Shown in pieces: positions 1-8,759 of a stretch of 35,995 bases of DNA. Below the pieces are notes generated by a model. It was not told the DNA's origin. It did no database searches and was given only the letters and a program-made list of their open reading frames with translations. A program made the translations under genes and the position numbers. The stretch spans positions 1-35,995 of the forward strand of contig NZ_MIJB01000013.1 in assembly GCF_002174305.1 (NCBI RefSeq), read 5' to 3'. Within the stretch, counting starts at the first letter, position 1. Every line of letters starts with the position of its first letter. The DNA comes from Aeromicrobium sp. PE09-221. Lineage in GTDB: Bacteria; Actinomycetota; Actinomycetes; Propionibacteriales; Nocardioidaceae.

Positions 1-246
1 CCGTGGTCGGCTGGTGGGGATCTCGGCGACGTGGATGCCCGGCCGGTCCTCGTGGGCGACGATGTGATCGATGCCGAACTGGTGCCGCAGGTCTCGTCGA
101 ACGGAGCGTGGGCGCTGCCCCTTCCGCAGCTCGGCCTGCTCCTCCTGATCACGGGAGGAGCAGGCGGAGCGGTATGGCTCCGGCGCCGGCGCGAGAGCGC
201 GGTCCAGCGGCGCATCGACGCGGCGGTGGCCGCTGCCGGCAGCTGA
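1..246 (+). CDS. C-terminal part of an unidentified membrane-anchored protein
   Basis: The reading frame is open from the first base to a TGA at 244-246, so the start lies outside the window. The visible 81 residues are a polar stretch followed by one hydrophobic segment (about residues 40-60, LPLPQLGLLLLITGG...). A basic RRRR stop-transfer cluster and a short cytoplasmic tail come after it. This is the layout of an exported or surface domain anchored by a C-terminal helix. No family-specific motif is visible, so no function is assigned. It converges on gltA and shares the 257-298 terminator. Confidence 0.6.
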   Translation, partial: PWSAGGDLGDVDARPVLVGDDVIDAELVPQVSSNGAWALPLPQLGLLLLITGGAGGAVWLRRRRESAVQRRIDAAVAAAGS

Positions 247-256
247 CGCGGATCAT

Positions 257-298
257 GAGAAGGGGGCGCCCCACCGATCGGTGGGGCGCCCCCTTCTC
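257..298. terminator. Perfect 42-nt palindrome, bidirectional terminator
   Basis: The 42 bases are fully self-complementary, centred on CGATCG at 275-280, with arms GAGAAGGGGGCGCC... and ...GGCGCCCCCTTCTC. It lies between two convergent genes and ends with A-rich/T-rich edges on either side, so it can terminate both. The symmetry is seen directly; the terminator role is inferred. Confidence 0.8.
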
Positions 299-316
299 GT
301 CGGGATCAGACGGCGG

Positions 317-1612
317 TCACTTCCAGCGCTCCGAGGCGGGCACGAAGTCGAGTGTGCGACCCCCGGTGTAGATCTGCTTGGGACGGGCGATCTTCTGCTC
401 CGGGTCGTCCACGAGCTCGATCCACTGGGCGAGCCAGCCGGCCGTGCGCGGGATCGCGAACAGCACGGTGAACATCTCCGGCGGGAACTGCAGCGCCTCG
501 TAGATGAGACCCGAGTAGAAGTCGACATTCGGGTAGAGCTTGCGAGAGACGAAGTAGTCGTCCTCCAGCGCGATCTTCTCCAGCTCCTGGGCGACCTCGA
601 GCAGCGGGTTGACGCCGGTGACCTCGAAGACCTCGTCGCAGGCCTTCTTGATGATCTTGGCGCGCGGATCGTAGTTCTTGTAGACGCGGTGGCCGAAGCC
701 CATCAGTCGTTCGTCGCCGTTCTTGACGCCTTCGATGAAGGCGGGCACGTTCTCCTTGGAGCCGATGCGCTTGAGCATGCGCAGCACGGCCTCGTTGGCG
801 CCACCGTGCAGCGGGCCGAAGAGAGCCGCGATGCCCGCGCTGACCGCCGAGTAGGGGTCCACCTGGGTCGAGCCGACCGAGCGCACGGCATTGGCCGAGG
901 CGTTCTGCTCGTGGTCGGCGTGCAGGATGAACAGGACCTCGAGGGCCTTGGTGAGCCGCGGGTCCGGTTCGTACTTGGGCTCGCTCATCCGGAACAGCAT
1001 CGACAGGAAGTTCTCGGCATACGAGAGATCGTTGTCAGGGTAGACATAGGGCTTGCCCTGCGCGTGGCGGAAGGACCAGGCCCCGAGGGTCGGCATCTTG
1101 GCGATCAGCCGCACGATCTGCTCGTGGCGGATCTGCTGGTCGGTGATATTGCGCGCCTCGGGGTAGAAGGTCGAGAGTGCACCGACACTCGACAGCAGCA
1201 TGCCCATCGGGTGGGCGTCATAGCGGAAGCCCCGCATGACGGTCTTGATGTCCTCGTGCACGAAGGTGTGGAAGGTGATCTCGTGCTCCCACTTCTCGTA
1301 CTGCTCCCGGGTGGGGAGCTCGCCGTAGATGAGGAGATAGGCGACCTCGAGGAAGTTCGATGACTCGGCCAGCTGCTCGATCGGGTAGCCCCGGTACTCG
1401 AGGATGCCCTTGTCGCCGTCGATGAAGGTCACGGCACTGCGCGTAGAGGCCGTGTTGGTGAATCCGGGGTCGTAGACGGCCAGGCCTGCCTCGTCCTCGG
1501 TCTTTCCGATCTTGCCTACGTCGCTCGCGCGGATGGCGCCGTCGGTGATGTCGAGTTCGTACTCGTCGCCAGTGCGGTTGTCGCGTACGGTCAGCGTCTG
1601 CTTCTGGGTCAC
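317..1612 (-). CDS. gltA: Citrate synthase
   Basis: Condenses oxaloacetate and acetyl-CoA to citrate in the TCA cycle; cytoplasmic. The 431 residues match the hexameric type I (GltA) length. The catalytic residues are in their usual contexts: His269 in LHGGANE, His308 in GFGHRVYKNYDPRA and Asp364 in NVDFYSG, with the IPRTAGWLAQW segment near residues 388-397. Start is GTG at 1612-1610, preceded on the minus strand by AGGAGA about 8 nt upstream. The gene is transcribed alone and diverges from rplM across a 224-bp gap. Family identification is firm. Confidence 0.97.
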   Translation of the reverse strand: MTQKQTLTVRDNRTGDEYELDITDGAIRASDVGKIGKTEDEAGLAVYDPGFTNTASTRSAVTFIDGDKGILEYRGYPIEQLAESSNFLEVAYLLIYGELPTREQYEKWEHEITFHTFVHEDIKTVMRGFRYDAHPMGMLLSSVGALSTFYPEARNITDQQIRHEQIVRLIAKMPTLGAWSFRHAQGKPYVYPDNDLSYAENFLSMLFRMSEPKYEPDPRLTKALEVLFILHADHEQNASANAVRSVGSTQVDPYSAVSAGIAALFGPLHGGANEAVLRMLKRIGSKENVPAFIEGVKNGDERLMGFGHRVYKNYDPRAKIIKKACDEVFEVTGVNPLLEVAQELEKIALEDDYFVSRKLYPNVDFYSGLIYEALQFPPEMFTVLFAIPRTAGWLAQWIELVDDPEQKIARPKQIYTGGRTLDFVPASERWK

Positions 1613-1725
1613 GTTGGGTCTCCTGTGACGTAAGACGGTTGTGCGGTCTCATGGTGGGACAGCACCTCTAACGTAGTGGTCGTGCTCACACGGCGCGATC
1701 CTGGGTCCGCGACAGGTACCCCGTT

Positions 1726-1755
1726 TTGACCCTCTTGGGGTCGAACGGCTAGGCT
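1726..1755 (+). promoter_or_regulatory. Promoter for rplM-rpsI operon
   Basis: TTGACC at 1726-1731 and TAGGCT at 1750-1755 are separated by 18 bp, a good match to a housekeeping sigma promoter. A start about 7 nt downstream would leave a 5' UTR of roughly 75 nt before the rplM GTG. The UTR contains GC-rich self-complementary stretches around 1762-1800. That is compatible with a ribosomal-protein leader, but this is not demonstrated. Confidence 0.6.
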
Positions 1756-1836
1756 TGGACGTCGTGGTGCCTGCGGCATCAGCCGTGCCGCGCCCACACC
1801 GATTCCAGCAACACCGACAAGCGAGAAGGTCACGCC

Positions 1837-2280
1837 GTGCGCACGTACAGCCCGAAGCCCGCTGACATCGACCGTCAGTGGCATGTCATCGATGCAGAGG
1901 ACGTCGTTCTCGGTCGTCTCGCCGTCCAGGCGGCGACGCTGCTGCGCGGCAAGCACAAGCCGACCTACGCTCCGCATGTCGACGGCGGCGATTTCGTCAT
2001 CATCGTCAACGCGGACAAGGTGGCGCTGTCGGGCAAGAAGCGTTCGGACAAGAACGTGTACCGCCACAGCGGCTACCCCGGTGGCCTGAAGCAGATCGCG
2101 TACGGCGACCTTCTCGAGAAGGATGCCCGCAAGGCGATCGAGAAGTCGGTCCGCGGCATGCTGCCCAAGAACCGTCTGGGCCGTCAGCTCATCACCAAGC
2201 TGAAGGTCTACGCCGGTCCGGAGCACCCGCACGCCGCCCAGAAGCCCCAGTCCTTCGAGATCGCGCAGATCTCCCAGTAA
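1837..2280 (+). CDS. rplM: 50S ribosomal protein L13
   Basis: Large-subunit protein of 147 residues, the normal length. Diagnostic stretches are [11 protein letters not shown] near residue 20, the [13 protein letters not shown] segment, [19 protein letters not shown] and the central [12 protein letters not shown] motif. Start is GTG at 1837, with GAGAAGG about 9 nt upstream (within 1821-1830). rpsI follows after a 20-nt gap, the conserved L13-S9 pair. Expression is probably from the 1726-1755 promoter. Confidence 0.97.
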   Translation: MRTYSPKPADIDRQWHVIDAEDVVLGRLAVQAATLLRGKHKPTYAPHVDGGDFVIIVNADKVALSGKKRSDKNVYRHSGYPGGLKQIAYGDLLEKDARKAIEKSVRGMLPKNRLGRQLITKLKVYAGPEHPHAAQKPQSFEIAQISQ

Positions 2281-2300
2281 GCGAGAAGAGCAGGTTCACC

Positions 2301-2798
2301 GTGGCTGAGACCACCACCGAAGACGCCCAGTACACCGCCAACGCCGAGGGTGTCGCCTACACCTCGGAGACCTCCCCGAGTGTCGGCTCGACGGACAAGC
2401 CGTCCATCATCGCGCCCGCCAGCGCCACCGGCCGCCGCAAGGAGGCCGTCGCTCGGGTGCGCATCATCCCCGGCACCGGCACCTGGACGGTCAACGGCAA
2501 GCCGCTCGAGGAGTACCTGCCCAATAAGCTGCACCAGCAGATCGCCAAGGAGGCCCTCGCGGCCACCGGCCTGCAGGAGTCCTTCGACGTCATCGCGCGT
2601 GTCGACGGCGGCGGCATGACCGGTCAGGCCGGCGCGCTGCGTCTCGGTGTGGCCCGTGCGCTCAATGCGGTCGACCTCGAGGCCAACCGTCCCACGCTCA
2701 AGAAGGCCGGACTCCTCACGCGCGATGCGCGCATCAAGGAGCGCAAGAAGGCCGGTCTCAAGAAGGCCCGCAAGGCGCCGCAGTACAGCAAGCGCTGA
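2301..2798 (+). CDS. rpsI: 30S ribosomal protein S9
   Basis: Small-subunit protein of 165 residues. The conserved S9 core runs from [14 protein letters not shown] (about residue 41) to the C-terminal [12 protein letters not shown], whose terminal KR contacts P-site tRNA in this family. The first ~38 residues are an acidic, Thr/Ser-rich extension; such extensions are common in actinobacterial S9. Start is GTG at 2301, with GAGAAGAGCAGG upstream. glmM begins 7 nt after the stop, so the three genes are probably co-transcribed. Confidence 0.96.
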   Translation: MAETTTEDAQYTANAEGVAYTSETSPSVGSTDKPSIIAPASATGRRKEAVARVRIIPGTGTWTVNGKPLEEYLPNKLHQQIAKEALAATGLQESFDVIARVDGGGMTGQAGALRLGVARALNAVDLEANRPTLKKAGLLTRDARIKERKKAGLKKARKAPQYSKR

Positions 2799-2805
2799 TC
2801 CGCCG

Positions 2806-4152
2806 GTGGGCCGTATCTTCGGTACGGACGGAGTTCGGGGTCTGGCCAATTGGGACCTGACTGCCGAGCTCGCCGTGGATCTGTCGGTCGCTGCCGCCCA
2901 CGTGCTGGGCGAGGCGGGGGCCTTCGCCGATCAGCGTCCCACCGCCGTCGTCGCCCGCGACCCGCGTGCCTCCGGGGAGTTCCTGGAGGCCGCGGTGGTC
3001 GCGGGTCTGGCATCTGCTGGGGTCGACGTGCATCGGCTCGGCGTCGTCCCGACTCCCGGCACGGCGTACCTGACCTCCCTGCTCGAGGCCGACATGGGCG
3101 TCATGATCTCGGCCTCGCACAATCCGATGCCCGACAACGGCATCAAGTTCCTCGCCCGAGGCGGCCACAAGCTGGCCGATGAGATCGAAGCGGCGATCGA
3201 GAGGCGTCTCCAGGAGCCGTGGGAACGCCCGACCGGGGCGTCCGTCGGACGCGTCGGCGACAGCCGGGCGGGCCTCGGCGCCTACGTCAAGCATCTCGCT
3301 GCCTCGGTCCCGGAGCGGCTCGACGGCATGAGGATCGTCCTGGACTGCGCCAACGGCGCGGCATATGAGGTCGGCCCGGAGACCTTCGCGGCCCTGGGCG
3401 CCGAGGTCGTGACCATCCATGCCGAGCCCGATGGCCTCAACATCAACGAGCACTGCGGTTCCACACATCCGGAGGATCTGCGGCGCGCGGTCGTGGAGCA
3501 CGGGGCCGATGTCGGCTTCGCCTTCGACGGAGATGCGGACCGCTGTCTGGCCGTCGATGCCGAAGGGCAGCTGGTCGACGGTGACCAGATTCTCGCGGTG
3601 CTCGCCCTGCGACTGCAGCGAGAGGGCCGGCTCGTCGACGACACCGTCGTGGCGACCGTCATGAGCAACCTGGGTCTCTCGCTCGCCCTCGAAGAGGCCG
3701 GTCTCACGCTCGTGCGCACCGCCGTCGGCGACCGCTATGTGCTGGAGGCGATGCGTGCGGGTGGTTTCACGCTCGGGGGTGAGCAGTCCGGCCACGTCAT
3801 CATGAGCGACCACGCCACGACGGGCGATGGCGTTCTCACCGCCGTCCACCTCGCCGCCGAGATGGTGGCGACGGGCCGACGATTGAGCGATCTCGCCACG
3901 GTGGTGAGGCGGCTGCCGCAGGTGCTGCTGAATGTCTCGGGCGTCGACAAGGATCGTGCCGGCACCGATCCGGTGCTCCAGGGCGAGGTCGCCGCCGCCG
4001 ATGCCAAGCTCGGTGAGACCGGTCGCGTGCTCCTGCGTCCCTCGGGGACGGAGCCGGTGGTGCGCGTCATGGTCGAGGCCCCGACCGAGGACGAGGCGAC
4101 TGAGGTGGCCGACCGCCTCGCCAATATCGTCCGCGCCCAGCTCCCCCTCTGA
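2806..4152 (+). CDS. glmM: Phosphoglucosamine mutase
   Basis: Interconverts glucosamine-6-phosphate and glucosamine-1-phosphate for UDP-GlcNAc and peptidoglycan synthesis. The 448 residues match GlmM length. Motifs in order: FGTDGVRG (5-12), the catalytic phosphoserine loop ISASHNP with Ser104, the metal site DGDADR (241-246), the sugar loop GEQSGH (325-330) and the phosphate site [12 protein letters not shown] (411-422). Start is GTG at 2806, 7 nt after the rpsI stop and without an evident ribosome-binding site, so translational coupling to rpsI is likely. glmS, the preceding pathway step, lies just beyond coaA. Confidence 0.97.
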   Translation: MGRIFGTDGVRGLANWDLTAELAVDLSVAAAHVLGEAGAFADQRPTAVVARDPRASGEFLEAAVVAGLASAGVDVHRLGVVPTPGTAYLTSLLEADMGVMISASHNPMPDNGIKFLARGGHKLADEIEAAIERRLQEPWERPTGASVGRVGDSRAGLGAYVKHLAASVPERLDGMRIVLDCANGAAYEVGPETFAALGAEVVTIHAEPDGLNINEHCGSTHPEDLRRAVVEHGADVGFAFDGDADRCLAVDAEGQLVDGDQILAVLALRLQREGRLVDDTVVATVMSNLGLSLALEEAGLTLVRTAVGDRYVLEAMRAGGFTLGGEQSGHVIMSDHATTGDGVLTAVHLAAEMVATGRRLSDLATVVRRLPQVLLNVSGVDKDRAGTDPVLQGEVAAADAKLGETGRVLLRPSGTEPVVRVMVEAPTEDEATEVADRLANIVRAQLPL

Positions 4153-4153
4153 C

Positions 4154-4238
4154 CCTCCGGGTCCGACTTTTGCCGGTTTAAGGCCCTTCTGCGTCCGAGA
4201 AAAGGGCCACACGCCGGCAAAAGTTGCACGACCGGAGG
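4154..4238. terminator. Triple nested inverted repeat between convergent glmM and coaA
   Basis: Three nested stems are seen: CCTCCGG 4154-4160 with CCGGAGG 4232-4238, ACTTTTGCCGG 4166-4176 with CCGGCAAAAGT 4214-4224, and GGCCCTT 4182-4188 with AAGGGCC 4202-4208. The structure fills the whole gap between the two convergent stop codons, so a bidirectional terminator is the simplest reading. Confidence 0.65.
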
Positions 4239-5180
4239 CTAGAGCTTGCGGAGGCGCACCCACTTGACGGTGTGATCCGACCCCTTGCGCAGCACGAGAT
4301 CCGCGCGGCCACGGGTGCTGGCCACGTTCTCGCGCAGGTTGGGCCAGTTGATGGTGTCCCACAGTTCCTCGGCGCGGGCCACGGCCTGCTCATCGGTGAA
4401 CGAGCTGTAGCGGTGGAAGTACGATGCCGGGTCCGCGAAGGCGGTCTCCCGCAATCGCAGGAAACGCTCGATGTACCACCGGCGGATGTCACGGCTGGAG
4501 GCATCGACATAGATCCCGAAGTCGAAGAAGTCGCTGATCGCGAGTCCCGGGCTGCCGTCCCCGCGCGCCCGGGCGGGTGCCAGCACGTTCAGCCCCTCGA
4601 CGATGACGATATCGGGACGATCGATCTCCACCCGCTCGTCGGTGCGGTCATAGGTGAGGTGCGAGTAGACGGGAGCCTCCACATGCTCCACGCCACTCTT
4701 GACGCCCATGATGAAGCGCAACAGCGCCTTGCGGTCATAGGACTCCGGGAAGCCCTTGCGGTCGAGGATCCCGCGCCGCTCCAGCTCGGCATTGGGCAGC
4801 AGGAAGCCATCGGTGGTCACCAGATCGACGCGGGGATGCTCGTCGCGTTGCGCGAGCAGTTCGCGCAGCAGGCGAGCCGTCGTCGACTTGCCCACAGCGA
4901 CCGAGCCGGCCAGACCGATGACGAAGGGCACTTTGGTCGCCTGCGGATTGCCGAGGAAGCGCTCGGTGGCGCGGTACAACGCGCCGGCCATGCGGACCCG
5001 GAGGCTGATGAGCTGCGTGAGGGGGAGGTAGACCTGCACGACCTCGTCGAGATCGAGTTCCTCGCCGAGACCACGCACGCTGGCGATCTGCGCCTCGGTG
5101 AGGGGGACAGGGGAGTCGTCGGCGAGTTCGGCCCAGGCGGACCGTTCCAGTTCGACGAACGGTGTCAGCTCACGTGACAT
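4239..5180 (-). CDS. coaA: Pantothenate kinase, type I
   Basis: ATP-dependent phosphorylation of pantothenate, the first step of coenzyme A synthesis. The chosen protein is 313 residues, close to the ~315 of bacterial type I CoaA. The P-loop GSVAVGKST is at residues 92-100, followed by family stretches VTTDGFLLPN, PESYDRKALLRF, the D-x-VIVEGLNVL segment and FFDFGIYVD. I place the start at ATG 5180 (MSRELTPFVELER) because the homologous core begins there. The frame is open further upstream, but that extension would run into glmS. An alternative ATG at 5189 adds three residues. It diverges from glmS across only 55 bp. Confidence 0.95.
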   Translation of the reverse strand: MSRELTPFVELERSAWAELADDSPVPLTEAQIASVRGLGEELDLDEVVQVYLPLTQLISLRVRMAGALYRATERFLGNPQATKVPFVIGLAGSVAVGKSTTARLLRELLAQRDEHPRVDLVTTDGFLLPNAELERRGILDRKGFPESYDRKALLRFIMGVKSGVEHVEAPVYSHLTYDRTDERVEIDRPDIVIVEGLNVLAPARARGDGSPGLAISDFFDFGIYVDASSRDIRRWYIERFLRLRETAFADPASYFHRYSSFTDEQAVARAEELWDTINWPNLRENVASTRGRADLVLRKGSDHTVKWVRLRKL

Positions 5181-5222
5181 GGGGACCATTGTTGCGATGC
5201 CGTGATTCCGTCCGTCACTCGG

Positions 5223-5228
5223 TACCCT
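5223..5228 (+). promoter_or_regulatory. Putative -10 box for leaderless glmS transcript
   Basis: TACCCT (TAnnnT) ends 7 nt before the glmS ATG, so transcription would begin at or next to the start codon. No ribosome-binding site is visible. The same geometry recurs at several other genes in the window. Confidence 0.5.
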
Positions 5229-5235
5229 GGAAGCT

Positions 5236-7080
5236 ATGTGCGGAATCGTTGGATACGTGGGCTCGCGCCCGGCGGTCGATGTCATCATGGGCGGCCTTCG
5301 GCGCCTGGAATACCGGGGTTATGATTCCGGCGGTGTCGCCCTGGTGACGGCCAACGGCATAGCCAGCGCCAAGAAGGCGGGCAAGCTCGTCAATCTGGAC
5401 GGTGTGCTGCAGGAGAACCCGCTCCCCGCTTCCACCACGGGTGTCGGCCACACCCGCTGGGCCACCCACGGCGCACCGAATGACATCAACGCACATCCCC
5501 ACCTCGACGCCTCCGAGCGCATCGCGGTGGTCCACAACGGCATCATCGAGAACTTCGCCGTTCTCCGCGACGAGCTGGAGGATGCCGGCTACGACTTCGT
5601 CTCCGAGACCGACAGCGAGACCGTCGCCCACCTGCTGCACCGCGAGCTGCAGAACAGGCCGGACGTCACCGAGGCCTTCCGCGCGGTCTGCCGTCGTCTC
5701 GAAGGCGCCTTCACGCTCGTCGTCGTCGATGCCCAGACCCCTGGCCGGGTGCTCGGCGCCCGCCGCAACTCGCCGCTGGTGGTCGGTCGCGGCGAGGGTG
5801 AGAACTTCCTCGGCTCGGACGTCGCCGCGTTCATCGAGTACACCCACACCGCGATCGAGCTCGGCCAGGACCAGGTCGTCGAGATCACCGCCGATGCGGT
5901 CGTCGTGACCGATTTCGACGGTCAGCCGGTCTCCACCAAGGAGTACACGGTCGACTGGGACGTGTCGGCCGCGGAGAAGGGCGGCTACGACTGGTTCATG
6001 CTCAAGGAGATCCACGAGCAGCCCCAGGCCATCGCCGACACCCTCCTCGGCCGGATCGGCACCGACGGACGCCTGCAACTCGACGAGATGCGGCTGTCCG
6101 ATGGCGAGCTGCGCGAGGTCGACAAGATCATCGTCATCGCCTGTGGCACCTCCTACTACGCCGGCATGGTGGCCAAGTACGCCATCGAGCACTGGACCCG
6201 CATCCCCTGCGAGGTCGAGCTGGCCTCGGAGTTCCGCTACCGCGACCCGATCCTCGATCACACCACCCTCGTGGTCTCCATCAGTCAGTCCGGGGAGACG
6301 ATGGACACCCTGATGGCGATCCGCTACGCCCGCGAGCAACGCGCCCGGGTCCTCTCGATCTGCAATACCAACGGCTCGACGATCCCGCGCGAGTCCGATG
6401 CCGTCATCTACACCCACGCCGGCCCGGAGATCGCCGTCGCCTCCACCAAAGGTTTCCTCTCCCAGGTGGTGGCCTGTTATCTGCTGGCCCTGTACTTCGC
6501 CCAGGTCAAGGGCGCGAAATACGGCGACGAGATCCAGCTCATCCTGGACGAGCTCGCGCGCATCCCGCAGGCCGTGCAGCAGGTGCTCGACAATGCCGAC
6601 CAGATCCACAAGCTCGCCGACCGGCTGTCGTCCAATCGGTCCATCATGTTCCTCGGCCGCCACGTCGGCTATCCGGTCGCCTTGGAAGGTGCGCTCAAGC
6701 TCAAGGAGCTCGCCTATGTGCACGCCGAGGGCTTCGCCGCCGGGGAGCTGAAGCACGGCCCGATCGCGGTGATCGAGGACGGTGTCCCGGTGTTCGTGGT
6801 CGTGCCGCCCCGGGCCCGCGACCAGCTCCAGGAGAAGATCGTCTCCAATATCCAGGAGGTCCGCGCTCGCGGTGCTCGCACGATCGCCCTCGTGGAGGAG
6901 GGGGACGACACCGTCGTGCCTTATTCCGACGATGTCATCCGCCTGCCGCGCGTGCCCACGCTGTTGCAACCCCTCGTGGCCACGGTCCCGCTCCAGCTGT
7001 TCGCCTGTGAGCTGGCGACGCAGCTCGGTCACGATGTCGATCAGCCGCGCAACCTGGCCAAGTCCGTCACCGTCGAGTGA
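5236..7080 (+). CDS. glmS: Glutamine-fructose-6-phosphate aminotransferase (isomerizing)
   Basis: Makes glucosamine-6-phosphate from fructose-6-phosphate and glutamine, the entry step to amino-sugar and cell-wall synthesis. 614 residues, standard length. The N-terminus MCGIVGYVG places the nucleophile Cys2 of the class II amidotransferase domain, with GHTRWATHGAPN and the HNGIIEN loop further on. Two SIS sugar-binding domains follow; IACGTSYYAG and SISQSGETMDT lie in the first. The C-terminus ends KSVTVE, as is typical. The upstream gap to coaA is 55 bp and carries a candidate leaderless promoter. No glmS ribozyme is visible. Confidence 0.97.
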   Translation: MCGIVGYVGSRPAVDVIMGGLRRLEYRGYDSGGVALVTANGIASAKKAGKLVNLDGVLQENPLPASTTGVGHTRWATHGAPNDINAHPHLDASERIAVVHNGIIENFAVLRDELEDAGYDFVSETDSETVAHLLHRELQNRPDVTEAFRAVCRRLEGAFTLVVVDAQTPGRVLGARRNSPLVVGRGEGENFLGSDVAAFIEYTHTAIELGQDQVVEITADAVVVTDFDGQPVSTKEYTVDWDVSAAEKGGYDWFMLKEIHEQPQAIADTLLGRIGTDGRLQLDEMRLSDGELREVDKIIVIACGTSYYAGMVAKYAIEHWTRIPCEVELASEFRYRDPILDHTTLVVSISQSGETMDTLMAIRYAREQRARVLSICNTNGSTIPRESDAVIYTHAGPEIAVASTKGFLSQVVACYLLALYFAQVKGAKYGDEIQLILDELARIPQAVQQVLDNADQIHKLADRLSSNRSIMFLGRHVGYPVALEGALKLKELAYVHAEGFAAGELKHGPIAVIEDGVPVFVVVPPRARDQLQEKIVSNIQEVRARGARTIALVEEGDDTVVPYSDDVIRLPRVPTLLQPLVATVPLQLFACELATQLGHDVDQPRNLAKSVTVE

Positions 7081-7154
7081 ATGGCTGTGTCACCCAAGTC
7101 CTGGCCTACGGAGCGCCACCCCGCGGGCGCCCCACTGCGTTGCAGGCGCCTGAG

Positions 7155-7303
7155 AGGTGTCTCCCCCAAGCACTCCGCTGCGCGAAGGGGGGTACCTCCC
7201 GCCAGCGCCAGCGAGTGGGGGAAGGGGAGGCACCCCCAATCTGTCTGCGCTCCTGCGCGGGGGCACCTCCCTCGACGGAGCTCTGCGGAGTCCTTGGGGG
7301 ATT
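7155..7303. repeat. Tandem GC-rich hairpin-forming intergenic repeats
   Basis: Within the 281-bp glmS-nnr gap, C-runs and G-runs alternate about every 20-35 bases: C5 at 7163-7167, G6 at 7187-7192, CTCCC at 7196-7200, G5 at 7217-7221, C5 at 7233-7237, G5 at 7259-7263, CTCCC at 7267-7271 and G5 at 7296-7300. This forms four successive potential hairpins with related loops (GCACTCCGCTGCGCGAA, GCCAGCGCCAGCGA and similar). It resembles dispersed palindromic repeats of high-GC actinobacteria. No coding function is apparent. Confidence 0.5.
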
Positions 7304-7361
7304 GCGAGCCATCCCGCGGATACGACGCTCGCGATGACCAGGATGGGGAGACACAGCGATC

Positions 7362-8759
7362 ATGCTGAGTGCGTACCGGGTCGAGCAGATCCGCGCCGCT
7401 GAGGAGTCCGCCGCCCAGATCCACGGGTGGGAGGGGCTCATGCAGGCCGCTGCCCGCGTCCTCGCCGACGAGGTGGCGCTGCGGGTGCCCTCGGATGCCA
7501 CCGTGCTCGTGCTGGCCGGCCCCGGCAACAACGGGGGTGATGCGCTCTTCGCCGCCGCCCGCCTGGTCAAGCGCGGCCACCAGGTCGATATCGCCCTGCT
7601 CGACGCTGCGAAGACCCATGGGGCCGGACTCACCGCGGCACGTGAGGCCGGAGCGAGCTTCGTCGAGGCACCCGCGGAGCAGCGCTACGTCGTGGACGGA
7701 CTGTTCGGCATCGGGGCCAGGCCCGGGCTTGAGGGCCGGGCCGCACAGTGGGCCGGCTGGGCGCGCGACAACCGCCCCTATGTCATCGCGGTGGACGCCC
7801 CCTCGGGCATCGGCGTGGACGACGGCATCATGCCAGGGCTCGCCATCGACGCGGATGTCACGGTGACCTTCGGCGCCGCCAAGCCCGGCCTGCTGATCGG
7901 CCCCGGGGGAGTAGCGGCCGGAGAGATCGTGGTCCGCGGCATCGGCATCGCTGAGCATCTCTCGGATCCCGCCTGCGAGGCGCTCGAACTCGCCGACGGT
8001 CGCCGCTTCGCCCGACTGGTGCCCGGTCCGGAGGCGCATAAGTACAGCCGCGGGGTGGTGGGCATCGAGGCCGGCTCCCCGGAGTACGCCGGTGCCGCGC
8101 ATCTGTGCGTTGCGGGTGCGCAGGCCGGGACCGCCGGGATGGTGCGCTTCGTCGGCCGGCGAGAACTCTGCGACCGGGTCGTCGACCGAGCACCCGAGGT
8201 CGTCGCGGGACGCGGCCGCGTGCAGGCATGGGTGGTCGGTCCCGGCGGGATCGATGACCCCGACCCGGTACGCAGGGCACTCGACGACGATGTACCCGTC
8301 CTCCTCGATGCCGCGGCACTGACGCACCTGCCTCCCCGGCTACGACCCGATGTGCTGCTCACGCCGCATGCTGGAGAGCTCGCGCGGATGCTCGAGGTGG
8401 AGCGCGACGAGGTCGAGGCCGATCCGTGGAGCCACGCGCGGGAGGCCGCGCGCCGGTGGGACGCCACGGTGCTGGTGAAGGGTGCCCGCACTCTGGTGGT
8501 CTCGCCGGACGGGCGCACCCTGGTGAACCTCTCCGGCACGCCCTGGCTCGCGACGGCCGGTGCCGGCGATATCCTCGCCGGCCTCGCCGGATCACTGCTC
8601 GCCTCTGGGCTCGATGCCCTCTCGGCGGGTGCCGTCGCTGCCCTCCTGCACGGCGCGGCAGGCGAGCGCGCGGCGCTCGCCGGTCCCTTCCCCGCGCACC
8701 GGATCGCCGAGTTGTTGCCGAGTGTGCTGGGTGACTTCCTCCTCCCGGCGGCGCGATGA
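7362..8759 (+). CDS. nnr: Bifunctional NAD(P)H-hydrate epimerase / ADP-dependent NAD(P)H-hydrate dehydratase
   Basis: Repairs hydrated NADH and NADPH. The 465 residues hold both domains. The N-terminal YjeF-type epimerase (about 1-205) has GPGNNGGD at 53-60 and VDAPSGI near 144-150. The C-terminal ribokinase-like dehydratase (about 220-460) has TPHAGEL at 334-340, LVKGARTLV near 371 and the catalytic AGAGD at 399-403 followed by ILAGLAG. Start is ATG 7362 (MLSAYRVEQIRAAE, typical of the family). The stop overlaps the alr start by 4 nt, so the two are translationally coupled. A repeat-rich gap precedes it. Confidence 0.94.
   Translation: MLSAYRVEQIRAAEESAAQIHGWEGLMQAAARVLADEVALRVPSDATVLVLAGPGNNGGDALFAAARLVKRGHQVDIALLDAAKTHGAGLTAAREAGASFVEAPAEQRYVVDGLFGIGARPGLEGRAAQWAGWARDNRPYVIAVDAPSGIGVDDGIMPGLAIDADVTVTFGAAKPGLLIGPGGVAAGEIVVRGIGIAEHLSDPACEALELADGRRFARLVPGPEAHKYSRGVVGIEAGSPEYAGAAHLCVAGAQAGTAGMVRFVGRRELCDRVVDRAPEVVAGRGRVQAWVVGPGGIDDPDPVRRALDDDVPVLLDAAALTHLPPRLRPDVLLTPHAGELARMLEVERDEVEADPWSHAREAARRWDATVLVKGARTLVVSPDGRTLVNLSGTPWLATAGAGDILAGLAGSLLASGLDALSAGAVAALLHGAAGERAALAGPFPAHRIAELLPSVLGDFLLPAAR

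Noticed and set aside
1756..1836. L13 ribosomal leader in the rplM 5' UTR
   Set aside because: Some self-complementarity is visible, but I cannot match a known leader structure by eye, so it is mentioned only with the promoter.
5215..7032. 605-codon minus-strand open frame opposite glmS
   Set aside because: Antisense shadow of glmS; low-complexity composition and no recognisable family.
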